A stretch of DNA of 60,779 bases from RGIG3102 sp964369975 (lineage in GTDB: Bacteria > Bacillota > Clostridia > Oscillospirales > Ruminococcaceae). Below are positions 16,980-26,102 of the stretch, piece by piece; the first letter of the stretch is position 1, and the number at the start of each line of letters is the position of its first letter. Location: positions 1 through 60,779 of the forward strand of contig CAYJFZ010000010.1 in the NCBI GenBank assembly GCA_964369975.1, in the 5' to 3' direction. Below the pieces are notes generated by a model, which searched no databases, was not told where the DNA came from, and was given only the letters and a program-made list of their open reading frames with translations. Position numbers and translations under genes: made by a program.

Positions 16980-17690
16980 CTATGTTCTTTCTAAAAAGGT
17001 AATTGTGCTAATTTCGCTTGCTTTTGCAAGGATTTCATCTATTTTTTGTGGGCTTTGCATTTCAAGGTCTATTATCACAGAAAGCCCTTTTTTAGGTGAT
17101 AGCTTTGATTTTTCAATATTTATGTCTTTGATACTGCAGTTGTGAAAGTGGATAACATCCAAAAACTCTTTAAGCCCTTTATCATTTTCAAATTCTGCGT
17201 GAATAGTGAATTTATTCCTATGTTTATATATTCTATCCTCAACTTTTGGTATAAAAAGAAAGACAAAAAGAACTATAATACCACTTATTATTACAGCCTC
17301 ATAATAGCCTATACCAATTACAAGGCCTATACAGGCAGTTACCCATAAACCTGCAGCAGTAGAAAGGCCTACTATTTTATTATGCCCTGTTACAATAATG
17401 GTACCAGCGCCTAAAAAGCCTATACCGCTTATAACTTGAGCACTTAGTCGTGTGATGTCTACATCGTAGGCTGTGTAGTCTGCCATGTATTGTGAAACTA
17501 TCATAGTTAAACTGCTTCCCATGCACACAAGTATATGAGTTTTTATTCCGGCTACTTTTCCTTTAATACCTCTATCAGCGCCAACGATAAAGCCCATAAC
17601 CACAGCCATTAAAAGCCTTGTGGTAATTGAGATAAAATTTAATTCGCTAAATAGTGTGTGCCAATTTATATTGATTGTATTTAAAGTCAT
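16980..17690 (-). CDS. MgtC/SapB family membrane protein
   Basis: The N-terminal half (about residues 17-150) has several helices with the MgtC family motif GADRGIKGKVAGIKTHILVC and the LSAQVISGIGFLGAGTI segment. The C-terminal soluble part (about 155-236) resembles an ACT-like domain. MgtC proteins modulate magnesium homeostasis and ATP synthase activity or virulence in other bacteria; the C-terminal domain differs among subgroups. RBS AGGAGA is 7 bases before ATG 17690. It lies on the same strand as, and upstream of, the two-component genes. Confidence 0.92.
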   Translation of the reverse strand: MTLNTININWHTLFSELNFISITTRLLMAVVMGFIVGADRGIKGKVAGIKTHILVCMGSSLTMIVSQYMADYTAYDVDITRLSAQVISGIGFLGAGTIIVTGHNKIVGLSTAAGLWVTACIGLVIGIGYYEAVIISGIIVLFVFLFIPKVEDRIYKHRNKFTIHAEFENDKGLKEFLDVIHFHNCSIKDINIEKSKLSPKKGLSVIIDLEMQSPQKIDEILAKASEISTITFLERT

Positions 17691-17761
17691 TTGAATATCT
17701 CCTAAAGTTATTTTTAAAAGGGTAGAAAAGGGCGGTGAAAATGTGCAGTAAGTTTTGAATG

Positions 17762-19000
17762 CTATTTATTCAAAACTATATTTGAGATTTCGTTAAAATG
17801 TGAAATGGGAACTCCCTTCATATATTTTAAGTCATTTAATTTCATAGCTTTAAAATTTATTTTTATTTTGCAAGTATTAACAGGCTTATTCCAAGGATAT
17901 TGAACATATCTTATAACATCAACTTCATTCGTTAGTATAAGGCAGCTGCGTTTTTTAAAAACTCCATAGTATAAATAAATTAGCTTATCATCAAAGCCAT
18001 ACCTTGAAAAATTATAGCGAAACCTATATTTTTTATGTATTTTAAATATTTTGCCACAAAACTCAAAATTAGGAAATAAGTCTTTAATAGTTTTATCTAA
18101 AAGTTTTTTATTTAGCATAGGGAAAATTACAGCAGAGCCCACATCTTCTTTAAAGCCTAAAGTATTAACAGATACTGAAATTTTATTAGTCAGTCTTTGT
18201 GTAAAGCCTTGATGAGTAGTTACACTACATATTTTTTTAATATTTACAGAAGAAATTTTACGATTTAAAAAGCCTTTGTGTATTTCAAGGAAGTCCGCTT
18301 TTTTGTATACTGTAAAACCATAAAGTTGTGTAAAATTAATATAAAAATTAATTAGTAAAAGCGATAAGGTGATAACAAAAATAAGGATTAAAAAAGGCAT
18401 GATAGGAATTGTAAAATTTTCGCCAAGCTCATTTCTTACAATAAAAGAGGCCGAGCTGAAAAGAAAGGCGATTATCTGCAAATAAGACCTTTTAAAAAAT
18501 GAAAAGAATAATAAGTCTAAAAAAGATAGCTTGTAAATTTCATTTTCATCTTGATTTTGTACACTTACATCTTCACTCAATTTTTGTAAAAGTAAATTTC
18601 TAAAGTTATAAGCCTTGTCTTTTTGAAGAGTTAAATTCATTTCCTCTCTTTCTTCAAGACCTCTATCAAGGATTAGCGTTCTTAGAGAAAATAATTTTTC
18701 AGAAAAATTTTCTTTTATTGAAACACCCATAATTAAATTAAGGGGTATTTCTAAAGTTTTTTTATTAAATATGCCAGTGTGATAATATAGTACATTATCT
18801 TTAATATAAAAGATTTTGTTGTACCATAAAAGGAAGGCAATGCCTAAGCGAATTAAAAATAATAGAGCGGTTGCTATTGTAGCAAGGGCTAAATTAAAAT
18901 TAAAAATTATATTTAAAAAAGCAAATGAGGGAAGGCTATTCCATATCTCTTTTAGCATACTGCGAAGTAAATCAATAATACTCTCTCTATTCTTTTGCAT
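17762..19000 (-). CDS. Bacterial PH-domain membrane protein, YdbT-like
   Basis: This 412-aa protein has two helix-pair plus PH-domain (DUF304/bPH_2) units: helices near residues 22-65, a first PH core with VLYYHTGIFNKKTLEIPLNLI, further helices near 165-215, and a second PH core with ADFLEIHKGFLNRKISSVNIKKI. I chose ATG 19000 (MQKNRES) or 19003, since AGG precedes them; both overlap the upstream gene by about 15 bases. The YdbS/YdbT pair of Bacillus subtilis has the same layout and is linked to resistance to certain antimicrobials; I infer a membrane-bound assembly here too. Confidence 0.82.
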   Translation of the reverse strand: MQKNRESIIDLLRSMLKEIWNSLPSFAFLNIIFNFNLALATIATALLFLIRLGIAFLLWYNKIFYIKDNVLYYHTGIFNKKTLEIPLNLIMGVSIKENFSEKLFSLRTLILDRGLEEREEMNLTLQKDKAYNFRNLLLQKLSEDVSVQNQDENEIYKLSFLDLLFFSFFKRSYLQIIAFLFSSASFIVRNELGENFTIPIMPFLILIFVITLSLLLINFYINFTQLYGFTVYKKADFLEIHKGFLNRKISSVNIKKICSVTTHQGFTQRLTNKISVSVNTLGFKEDVGSAVIFPMLNKKLLDKTIKDLFPNFEFCGKIFKIHKKYRFRYNFSRYGFDDKLIYLYYGVFKKRSCLILTNEVDVIRYVQYPWNKPVNTCKIKINFKAMKLNDLKYMKGVPISHFNEISNIVLNK

Positions 19001-19502
19001 CATTACCTGCCTTTTGCATAAAAGAAGCATTTAAGTCTTTTAAGTAGATTTCTTTTAAGATAGTGTTGATTTTTAAAATGATTTCATTGCCCTCATTTAT
19101 AGAAATTCGATATAAACGATGAGTTTTAGTTAAAGTTTGAACGCTTAATTCAACTAAATTAAATTTCTTTAAAAGGGGGTTTGTAGTAGTTGTTATGTTT
19201 TGGATTTTTGACATAGGAATTACAGCTTTTCTAATTATAAAAAAGCCCTTAGTGTATATTAAAGCCACTTCGCTAACTTCACATCTCCAAGTTTTAACAT
19301 GGATAAAAGGAGGTATAAAACAAATAAATAAAGAAAAAATAAAAATAAAAGTAAAGATATTAATTATTATATTTTCACTTATAGCTAATTTATCGCCGCC
19401 ATAATGCCAAGCGATAGCTAAAAGTAAAAATGCTAATACCATAATAAATACATTGCGCATTAGAGTATAAGCTATTATATTTTTTCTTACGATTTTATCC
19501 AC
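18987..19502 (-). CDS. Bacterial PH-domain membrane protein, YdbS-like
   Basis: Two membrane helices (about residues 11-30 and 42-65) precede one PH domain with SEVALIYTKGFFIIRKAVIP near 78. It starts at GTG 19502, with CGGAGG 6 bases upstream. It is paired with and overlaps the YdbT-like gene. Confidence 0.82.
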   Translation of the reverse strand: MDKIVRKNIIAYTLMRNVFIMVLAFLLLAIAWHYGGDKLAISENIIINIFTFIFIFSLFICFIPPFIHVKTWRCEVSEVALIYTKGFFIIRKAVIPMSKIQNITTTTNPLLKKFNLVELSVQTLTKTHRLYRISINEGNEIILKINTILKEIYLKDLNASFMQKAGNDAKE

Positions 19503-19704
19503 GACTTTCCTCCGCTGAATGAGTTTTAAGATATACCTTTTGATATTTTATGAATTATTTATAATATTTTTTAGCTCGTTTAATGCCTTAATTATACAAG
19601 GTTTAATAGGCTTTTGCAACTTATTGACTTATGTGAGTTTATTACATACTTTTGAATGCGCAAATGATACCATATAAACAATAAAAAATTTAAGGAGAAT
19701 GATT

Positions 19705-19992
19705 ATGGCTATAACAATTTATGGAAGTAATACCTGTCCTGGGACAATGAGAGTGGTGAGTGTTTTTACCGATAACAATATCATGCCAAACTTTGTGAAT
19801 GTAACAGGGTCTATCGCATTATTAAAAGAATTTGTAACTTTTCGTGATACAAGCAGTCTTTATGACTCTGTAAGAGGAACTGGTGCAATAGGCTTTCCTT
19901 TACTAAAACTTGAAGATGGTACATATACTCGAGATGTAAATGCTGTTTTTAAATCTTTAGGCATTGATGTTGTAATAGATTATCAAAGATAA
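19705..19992 (+). CDS. Glutaredoxin-like protein with a single active-site cysteine (CPGT)
   Basis: This small 95-aa thioredoxin-fold protein begins AITIYGSNTCPGTMRVVSVF. The CPGT motif has one cysteine, as in monothiol glutaredoxins. The cis-proline region is GAIGFPLLKLEDG, and the C-terminal helix follows. I chose ATG 19705, 7 bases after AAGGAG; ATG 19699 is one base from the RBS. It is monocistronic, with a terminator after it. The role is probably thiol or Fe-S redox handling, but the partner is unknown. Confidence 0.82.
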   Translation: MAITIYGSNTCPGTMRVVSVFTDNNIMPNFVNVTGSIALLKEFVTFRDTSSLYDSVRGTGAIGFPLLKLEDGTYTRDVNAVFKSLGIDVVIDYQR

Positions 19993-20024
19993 TTATATAA
20001 TATTAAATGATTATAATTTAAAGT

Positions 20025-20060
20025 AAATTGACACAAAGCTTTGTGTCAATTTATTTTTTT
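20025..20060 (+). terminator. Terminator of the glutaredoxin-like gene
   Basis: A 14-bp perfect palindrome AAATTGACACAAAG/CTTTGTGTCAATTT is followed by ATTTTTTT. Confidence 0.85.
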
Positions 20061-20129
20061 AGGATGTTTTTATCTAAGATATTTTTTAAAAGTAAAGAGC
20101 CTATATTTAATTAAATATTCAAAATAAAA

Positions 20130-20162
20130 AACTCATAGTAAAAATTAATATTTACTATGAGT
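20130..20162 (-). terminator. Terminator of the hybrid kinase gene
   Basis: Stem AACTCATAGTAAA/TTTACTATGAGTT with a loop of about 7 bases; on the minus strand it is followed by TTTTTATTTTG. Confidence 0.8.
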
Positions 20163-20191
20163 TAATTTTTTAATAGAGAATAATTTTAAAA

Positions 20192-23100
20192 TTAAATATT
20201 ATAATTTAAGTTCATTTCGCTTACTACTTTTTCTAAAATTTCTCGCCCTTGGTAGTATTCAAAGGAGTCTATTGCTTGCTTTAAGTTTAATAATAAATCA
20301 TCGATACTACCCTTCCAAGTATAGCTTAGTGATTCTTGGATTAGCTTTTCTAATGCGTCAATATCAAAAGTAGTTAAGGCGTTTTCTATTTCTTTTAAAT
20401 TATCTTTTAATAAATTAGCATCGCCCTCTTCTTTTTCTATAAAAAAGCTACTGTCTTTTAATTTTAAATGCTCTTGTATACAAGAAAGTAAATTTTCAAA
20501 AGAAGTTAAAAACGGCCTTGTGTTAGAGTAGATATAAGCTGTGTTTTTACTTATAGCAGCATCTTCTAAATGCATTGCTTTTTTAGAAACATCAAAGGCA
20601 CCTATTGAGCCAGCTGCACTTTTTAGTGCGTGCATTTCTATTCTAAATGTATCAAGGTCTTGATCTTCAAGAGGGATATTTAGATTTTGCAATTTTTTAA
20701 GGCCATCATATAAAAAGGTGCTTAGCACATCGTAGTAATCCCCAAGATTGCCGCCTATTAAATTGATTCCATAATTTGTATCAATACCGCTTATTGATAT
20801 TTGAGTATCTTTTCTTTTCTCCCACTCATTTAAAACAGGAATAGAAAGCTCTTGTTTTTCTAAAGGCAGCCATTTTTTTAATATTTCATTTAGCTTTTTG
20901 ACCTCGATAGGCTTTGCTAAAAAGTCGTTCATACCCTCGTTTATAAATAATTCTTTTGCGCCGACAAGGGCATTTGCAGTAAGGGCTATTATAGGCAAAT
21001 TCTTATAATAATCACCATCTAATTTTCTTATTACTGCTGTTGCGTCTATGCCGTCCATCTCAGGCATCATATGGTCCATAAATACTAAGTCGTATTTATT
21101 ATTTTTAATTAAGTCAACAGCTAAAGAACCATTGATTGCTGTTTCTAAATTAAATTTAAACGGAGCCATTAAACCTTTTGCAACTTTTAAGTTTACAGGG
21201 TTATCATCGACAACAAGAACTCTTGCAGTAGGCGCTGTAAAGCTGTGAGTCTTTTCTTTCTCTCTTAAATACTTATCAGAATTTCCAAAAATTTGAGCCA
21301 TTTGAATACAGCTTAATGGCATACTAATGACATTTTCTTCTTGATAGATAGTTAAATCATTTGGGTCTGTTGTAAATATAATATTGATATTAAAACTTGA
21401 TTTTAAGTTTAAATTATTTATTTTATCACTATGAACGATAGGAGCAATTAAGTAATCAAAACTTTCTTGAGTTAAGTGCTGTAATAATTCTGATTGATTA
21501 GTGCAGATAGTGCAGTGAGCGTTTAAATCTTGTATTGTTTTATGAATGGATTTTGCATAGATGTCCCTTGCTTCATATAGTAAAACTTTCACACCGTCTG
21601 CTTTTTGTGCAATAGGAGAAGCTTTAATAAATTCTTGAGGGATTCTTGCTGTAAATGTTGAGCCTTTTCCTTCTTTGCTTTCTACAGTGATTGTCCCACC
21701 CATCATCTCGCACAACTGCTTTGAGATAGAAAGACCTAAACCAGTACCCTCGATATTTCTGTTTTTCTTTGTGTCAACTCTTTCAAACTGCATAAAAAGA
21801 AGCTCTAAATCTTCTTCTTTAATACCGATACCAGTATCTTGGATTGCAAAAATTAAATCAGCTGTATTTTCATTTTTTTCATAGGTAACACTTAAATTAA
21901 TATTGCCTTGCGTTGTGAATTTAATTGCATTACTCAATAAATTTAATAAGATTTGTCTTACCCTTATTTCATCGCCTAAAAGCATACTTGGGATATCTGC
22001 TTGGATAAAAGAGGTAAAAATCAAAGGCTTATCTTCTAAGCGTACTTTTGAAAGACTTATTACATCATTTAAAAGGGAAGTGATGTTATATTCAAGTTTT
22101 ATTACTTCTAATTTTCCTGATTCTATTTTTGAAATATCTAAAATATCGTTTATTATCACTAATAAACTTTCACTTGCTTTTTTTATTTCTTTTGCGTATT
22201 CTTCGCTCGTTCTACCTTTACTTTCTCTTAAAACAATCTCAGCCATACCTAAAATAGCATTTAAAGGTGTTCTTATTTCATGGCTCATATTTGCTAAGAA
22301 ATTACTTTTTGCTTGAGAGCTTAATAAGGCCTCTTCGTGAGCTGAGCGAAGCTGAGTATCCATTTCATTTTTCTTGTGTGCATTAGCAAAGAGTTTACCG
22401 ATTATATCAAGCATACTCTCTTGAGCTTCTGAGTAAGATAGGGTTTTTGAATTTGTGCCTGTTGCTATCATGCCGTAAAGGTCGTTGTATAAAAATATTG
22501 ATGAGGCGATACTACTATCACTGTTTTCAATTTGCTCTTTTACATCGTTTTGCCATTCATCATCCATACCAGACATAAAGTCATTTATAGCCTTACTATT
22601 TTCAAAAATTTCTCGCAATTCTTTTGACACTGAGTTGTAATTTATAATTACATTAGAATCTTCTCTTGTGTGAATTTGAAATTTTTCACCTTTATTTATT
22701 AAATTAGTTATATAGCCTTTTATATCATCAACCTTAAAAGCCATACCACCAAGGTCTTGCCTATAAACATGTGTTAAGTAAAAAAACTCATGCTCTTGTA
22801 TTTTAATATATCGCCATAAAGTAAATTCATCTGTTTTATAAGCAGTCGTTAGAATTCTTAAACAATCAAGAAGCACAGTGTCAAAATCGTCAGACTCTGC
22901 CACTGCTAATAGTTTTTGAGATACATCATTTACAGCTAATAGCAATTGATCTTGCTCTGTTAATGATTTTGTCCTTATTTCAATTTCTTTTTCTAAATGT
23001 ACTTGATGGTTTTCAATCTCTTTTAAAGTTTCTTCTAATTTTGCTTGAGAATTTTTTAAGCTGTCTATATTTAGATGTCCGCCGATAACACGGGTAGCTA

Positions 23101-23839
23101 TGCCGTTTTCATCTTTTGAAACAATCCTACCAACATCCCTTGTCCAAATATAATGACCATCTTTATGGCGCATCCTTATTTCACATTCATAATTTGGCCT
23201 TGTGCCAGCTACGAATTCATCTAACAATTTGGATACTAAAACAAGGTCTTCTGGATGATTCATGCTTTCCCATTCAGATAGTGAGCCATTAATTTCATCT
23301 TGGGTGTAGCCAAGCATGCTTAAATATTCATCATTATAAGAAATGATGTCTTTTTCTAAATCCCAATCCCAAGTGCCAAACTCTGCTACTTCAATTGCAA
23401 GATTTAGTATGTCTGTACTTTCTCTTAGCATTTGTTCTGTGAGTTTAATATTTGTAATATCTTGCAAAACTCCACAAAGGATTAAAGGCTTTCCATCTTG
23501 GGTATACTCAGTAACCTTACCCTTATCATGGCCCCAAATTATAGAGCCATCTTTTTTAATCATACGAAATTCAGCTTCGTAAATAGGAGCATCACCTGCA
23601 AGATAGCTATTGATATTATCTTCTGCTATTTTTAAATCACTTGGTAAAAGCATAGACTCCCATGTGGAAACATGGGGGGTTAATTCTTCTAATTCATAGC
23701 CTACGATTTCAGCCCATTCTTTACTATAAATAACATGGTCTGTCACTAAGTTCCAAATGAAAACGCCAACTTTTGTAATAGAAAGCGTTTCTGTTAAATG
23801 ATCAACAGTTATTATATTCTTATCTTTTTCTAATGACAT
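20192..23839 (-). CDS. Hybrid sensor histidine kinase: PAS-PAS-GAF-HisKA-HATPase-REC*-REC-Hpt
   Basis: This 1215-aa soluble kinase has no membrane helix. PAS1 spans about 15-130 (with GVFIWNLVTDHVIYSKEW) and PAS2 about 140-262 (FGTWDWDLEKDIISYND). A coiled coil (262-300) and a GAF-like region (300-490) follow. HisKA has SNFLANMSHEIRTPLNAILG (His near 521), and HATPase has NLLSNAIKFT and GTGLGLSIS. A degenerate receiver lies at about 755-840. The true receiver has VLVVDDNPVN and phospho-acceptor in LVFMDHMMPEMDG (Asp near 921). The Hpt domain has MHALKSAAG (His near 1070). It can run a full phosphorelay within one chain. It follows the HD-GYP regulator by 30 bases, so the output probably controls cyclic-di-GMP breakdown. 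Confidence 0.93.
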   Translation of the reverse strand: MSLEKDKNIITVDHLTETLSITKVGVFIWNLVTDHVIYSKEWAEIVGYELEELTPHVSTWESMLLPSDLKIAEDNINSYLAGDAPIYEAEFRMIKKDGSIIWGHDKGKVTEYTQDGKPLILCGVLQDITNIKLTEQMLRESTDILNLAIEVAEFGTWDWDLEKDIISYNDEYLSMLGYTQDEINGSLSEWESMNHPEDLVLVSKLLDEFVAGTRPNYECEIRMRHKDGHYIWTRDVGRIVSKDENGIATRVIGGHLNIDSLKNSQAKLEETLKEIENHQVHLEKEIEIRTKSLTEQDQLLLAVNDVSQKLLAVAESDDFDTVLLDCLRILTTAYKTDEFTLWRYIKIQEHEFFYLTHVYRQDLGGMAFKVDDIKGYITNLINKGEKFQIHTREDSNVIINYNSVSKELREIFENSKAINDFMSGMDDEWQNDVKEQIENSDSSIASSIFLYNDLYGMIATGTNSKTLSYSEAQESMLDIIGKLFANAHKKNEMDTQLRSAHEEALLSSQAKSNFLANMSHEIRTPLNAILGMAEIVLRESKGRTSEEYAKEIKKASESLLVIINDILDISKIESGKLEVIKLEYNITSLLNDVISLSKVRLEDKPLIFTSFIQADIPSMLLGDEIRVRQILLNLLSNAIKFTTQGNINLSVTYEKNENTADLIFAIQDTGIGIKEEDLELLFMQFERVDTKKNRNIEGTGLGLSISKQLCEMMGGTITVESKEGKGSTFTARIPQEFIKASPIAQKADGVKVLLYEARDIYAKSIHKTIQDLNAHCTICTNQSELLQHLTQESFDYLIAPIVHSDKINNLNLKSSFNINIIFTTDPNDLTIYQEENVISMPLSCIQMAQIFGNSDKYLREKEKTHSFTAPTARVLVVDDNPVNLKVAKGLMAPFKFNLETAINGSLAVDLIKNNKYDLVFMDHMMPEMDGIDATAVIRKLDGDYYKNLPIIALTANALVGAKELFINEGMNDFLAKPIEVKKLNEILKKWLPLEKQELSIPVLNEWEKRKDTQISISGIDTNYGINLIGGNLGDYYDVLSTFLYDGLKKLQNLNIPLEDQDLDTFRIEMHALKSAAGSIGAFDVSKKAMHLEDAAISKNTAYIYSNTRPFLTSFENLLSCIQEHLKLKDSSFFIEKEEGDANLLKDNLKEIENALTTFDIDALEKLIQESLSYTWKGSIDDLLLNLKQAIDSFEYYQGREILEKVVSEMNLNYNI

Positions 23840-23869
23840 AATTTCTCCAATCTAAACTATTGTATAGTT

Positions 23870-24931
23870 TTAATCTGCATCTATCTTAGAAATTTCTTCA
23901 AATTCATCAGCGACACTAACAAAGGCTTTTACCATAACAGGGTCAAAATGAGCGCCACTTTCACTAACTATTATTGAAACGGCTTCCTCGTGTGTTTTCG
24001 CTTGTTTATAAGGGCGCTTTGAAATTATAGCATCATAAGCATCTGCAATAGCAAGCATCCTTCCGCTAATTGGAATATCAAGACCTTTTAAAGAGTTAGG
24101 ATAGCCTGTGCCATTCCATTTTTCATGATGAGAAAGAGCGAATTCTGCGGCTGTGTTTAAGAAAATAAAGTTGTGCACATCTTTAACAGAAGACTTTATT
24201 ATATCATAGCCGAATAAGGTGTGTTGCTTCATTAAATCATATTCTTCGCTTGTTAATTTGCCTTCTTTTAAAAGGATTTGATCTGAAATACAAATTTTGC
24301 CTACATCGTGCATCTGCGCTGCGTGGGCATACATGTTCATATCAATGTCTTTTAACTCGTTAGAGTAAGGGGAGTCATCTATTAATCTTTGCATTAAAGT
24401 TTTTAAATACTTACTTGTACGCATAATATGTCCGCCTGTTGTGTGGTCTCTTCTTTCAACCATTTCAGACATCGAATAAACAACAGCGTACTGCAATTCT
24501 TCAATATGGGCTATTTGTTCTTTAACCATATTTTGCAGATTAGTGCTATAGCTATGTAATTTTAAATGAAGCTCTACTCTCTTTTTTAAAAGGGCAGCGG
24601 AGAAAGGCTTTCTAACATAGTCAACTGCGCCTAAATTTAAGCCCTGAAATTCACTACTACCATCGTTTTTAGCAGTTAGAAAAATAACAGGAATACTCCT
24701 ATAAGGCTCATCTAATTCTTCCTTTATTTTTTGGATAACTTCAAAACCACTTAATTCTGGCATCTCTACATCGAGCAAAATTAAGTCAGGGGCAGTGTTA
24801 GGAATTTCAGTAAGTGCCATCTTAGCGTCTTTTATGAGGATAACGCTGTATTCATCATATAACGCCTTTCTGGCAATACTTAAATTTGTAACATTGTCAT
24901 CAATTATCATTATTTTTTTAGGATGTTTCAT
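23870..24931 (-). CDS. Response regulator with HD-GYP domain (c-di-GMP phosphodiesterase)
   Basis: The receiver (about 5-125) has IDDN, the phospho-acceptor in LILLDVEMPELSGF (Asp near 54), and the Lys of VRKPFS. A linker helix leads to an HD-GYP domain (about 145-340) with DHTTGGHIMRTSKY, MHDVGK (near 208), SHHEKWNGTGYP and MLAIADAYDAI. All metal-binding residues and the GYP triplet are intact, so cyclic-di-GMP hydrolysis is expected. It is first in an operon with the hybrid kinase, its likely cognate phosphodonor. Confidence 0.94.
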   Translation of the reverse strand: MKHPKKIMIIDDNVTNLSIARKALYDEYSVILIKDAKMALTEIPNTAPDLILLDVEMPELSGFEVIQKIKEELDEPYRSIPVIFLTAKNDGSSEFQGLNLGAVDYVRKPFSAALLKKRVELHLKLHSYSTNLQNMVKEQIAHIEELQYAVVYSMSEMVERRDHTTGGHIMRTSKYLKTLMQRLIDDSPYSNELKDIDMNMYAHAAQMHDVGKICISDQILLKEGKLTSEEYDLMKQHTLFGYDIIKSSVKDVHNFIFLNTAAEFALSHHEKWNGTGYPNSLKGLDIPISGRMLAIADAYDAIISKRPYKQAKTHEEAVSIIVSESGAHFDPVMVKAFVSVADEFEEISKIDAD

Positions 24932-25098
24932 TTTATACCTCTATAACTCAAGATATTAGCAAAGCTAAATTTAAAAGCTGTAAACTTTAGAAAAATTTAT
25001 TATATGAATATATCATTTTAAAGATTTTTAAACTTATTTTAAACATAAAAAATAAAATTATTAGCAAAATAAATTATTAAATTCTCGAATTTTGCTTA

Positions 25099-25127
25099 AT
25101 TATAACATATTTTGCTATTTTTTTCAA
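25099..25127 (-). promoter_or_regulatory. Promoter of the HD-GYP/hybrid-kinase operon
   Basis: On the minus strand TTGAAA (25127-25122), 17 bases, TATAAT (25104-25099). The leader is about 160 bases. The rest of the gap 24932-25354 holds only AT-rich sequence and the terminator at 25321-25347. Confidence 0.7.
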
Positions 25128-25320
25128 CACAGCCTATTGTAGGTAGGGTTTAAAAGCAAGCTATATGTATAGGCTTAAAGCGAATAATTTTGATGTGAGT
25201 TAGATAAAGCTAAGTTGAGTTTTATTGCAAAGGCTACTTTGATAAAAGACATCTTTTATTGTTCGATAAATATGAAAATATATATTTTTGGTATAGCAAA
25301 AATTATATAAATAAAAATCC

Positions 25321-25347
25321 CCTTAATAAATTTTTCGTTTATTAAGG
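25321..25347 (-). terminator. Terminator of the amber-interrupted gene
   Basis: Stem CCTTAATAAA/TTTATTAAGG with a 7-base loop; on the minus strand it is followed by GGATTTTTATTT. Confidence 0.75.
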
Positions 25348-25354
25348 AGATTTA

Positions 25355-26080
25355 TTAAAATGTTTCGTAAATGTATTCATCGTAGAAGTTATAATAAATC
25401 CAATTAAACCAAGTGGAATAATGTTCATCTAAAGAAAGTAGCCACTCGCTATCTTTTATAATAATAGCTGCAGGCAATCTATCAATATCATAGTTAGAAA
25501 AAATATCATCTTTTATGTTTTCATCTTCAATATAAAGGTGGAAAACATCTATATCATCATATTTTGATAAGGTGTTTAATAAATCAGTGGTGTGATTTAC
25601 ATCGTCTATGTTTTCGTTTGAAGTTATAAAAATTACACCATTATCTACTTTTGAAATATCTTCATAAACTATCTGTGTAACAGAGCTTGGTTTTTCTTGA
25701 AAAATTAAAATTTCATTTGCATATTTCATACAGTGATAGCCTAAAACAATTAAGCTAATTAATGAGTATACAATCAATCCACAAGCTATAAAATCAATAT
25801 TTATCTTATTTGATTTTGTGAAAATATCAGCAATTATAAGCGCTGCAAGGAATATTAAAGGCAGTATAGTAAGAGGGCTAAATGGCCCTGCTGAAATAAC
25901 CTATAAAACTATATTAAATTCCACTAATCTTGATATGCCAAAATTATTAAACGAATATAGTAGAAATGTTCTTAAGTAGTGAGTAAATGTGATATTAACT
26001 CTATATAAAGCTAATAGAATTAGTATGTACACTCCTAATCTTACAAAGCGATTATTTATAAGTTTTTTTAAATTTTGCAT
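25355..26080 (-). pseudogene. Membrane protein with thioredoxin-like C-domain, broken by an in-frame TAG
   Basis: Reading from ATG 26080 (RBS CGGAGA 6 bases upstream), the frame runs 241 codons to 25355, with one internal TAG at codon 60 (25903-25901). Before it lies one membrane helix (VRLGVYILILLALYRV). After it come two more (SPLTILPLIFLAALIIADIF and a segment around GLIVYSLISLIVLGYHC) and a soluble domain. That domain has VDNGVIFITSNENIDDV and ends with IDRLPAAIIIKDS, a thioredoxin-like beta strand plus cis-Pro pattern, but there are no active-site cysteines. A TTG at 25777 could restart a 140-aa piece. No frameshift is needed, so the break is recent, a base error, or read through. Confidence 0.75.
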
Positions 26081-26102
26081 AAATTCTCCGATTAGATATA
26101 GA

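Noticed and set aside
21903..22316. 137-codon plus-strand open frame
   Set aside because: It is a shadow of the histidine kinase core on the other strand; its residues mirror the kinase codons.
25901..25903. TAG read as pyrrolysine
   Set aside because: TAG ends other genes here (for example the RND gene at 39077-39079), no Pyl genes are visible, and the protein is not of a known Pyl type.
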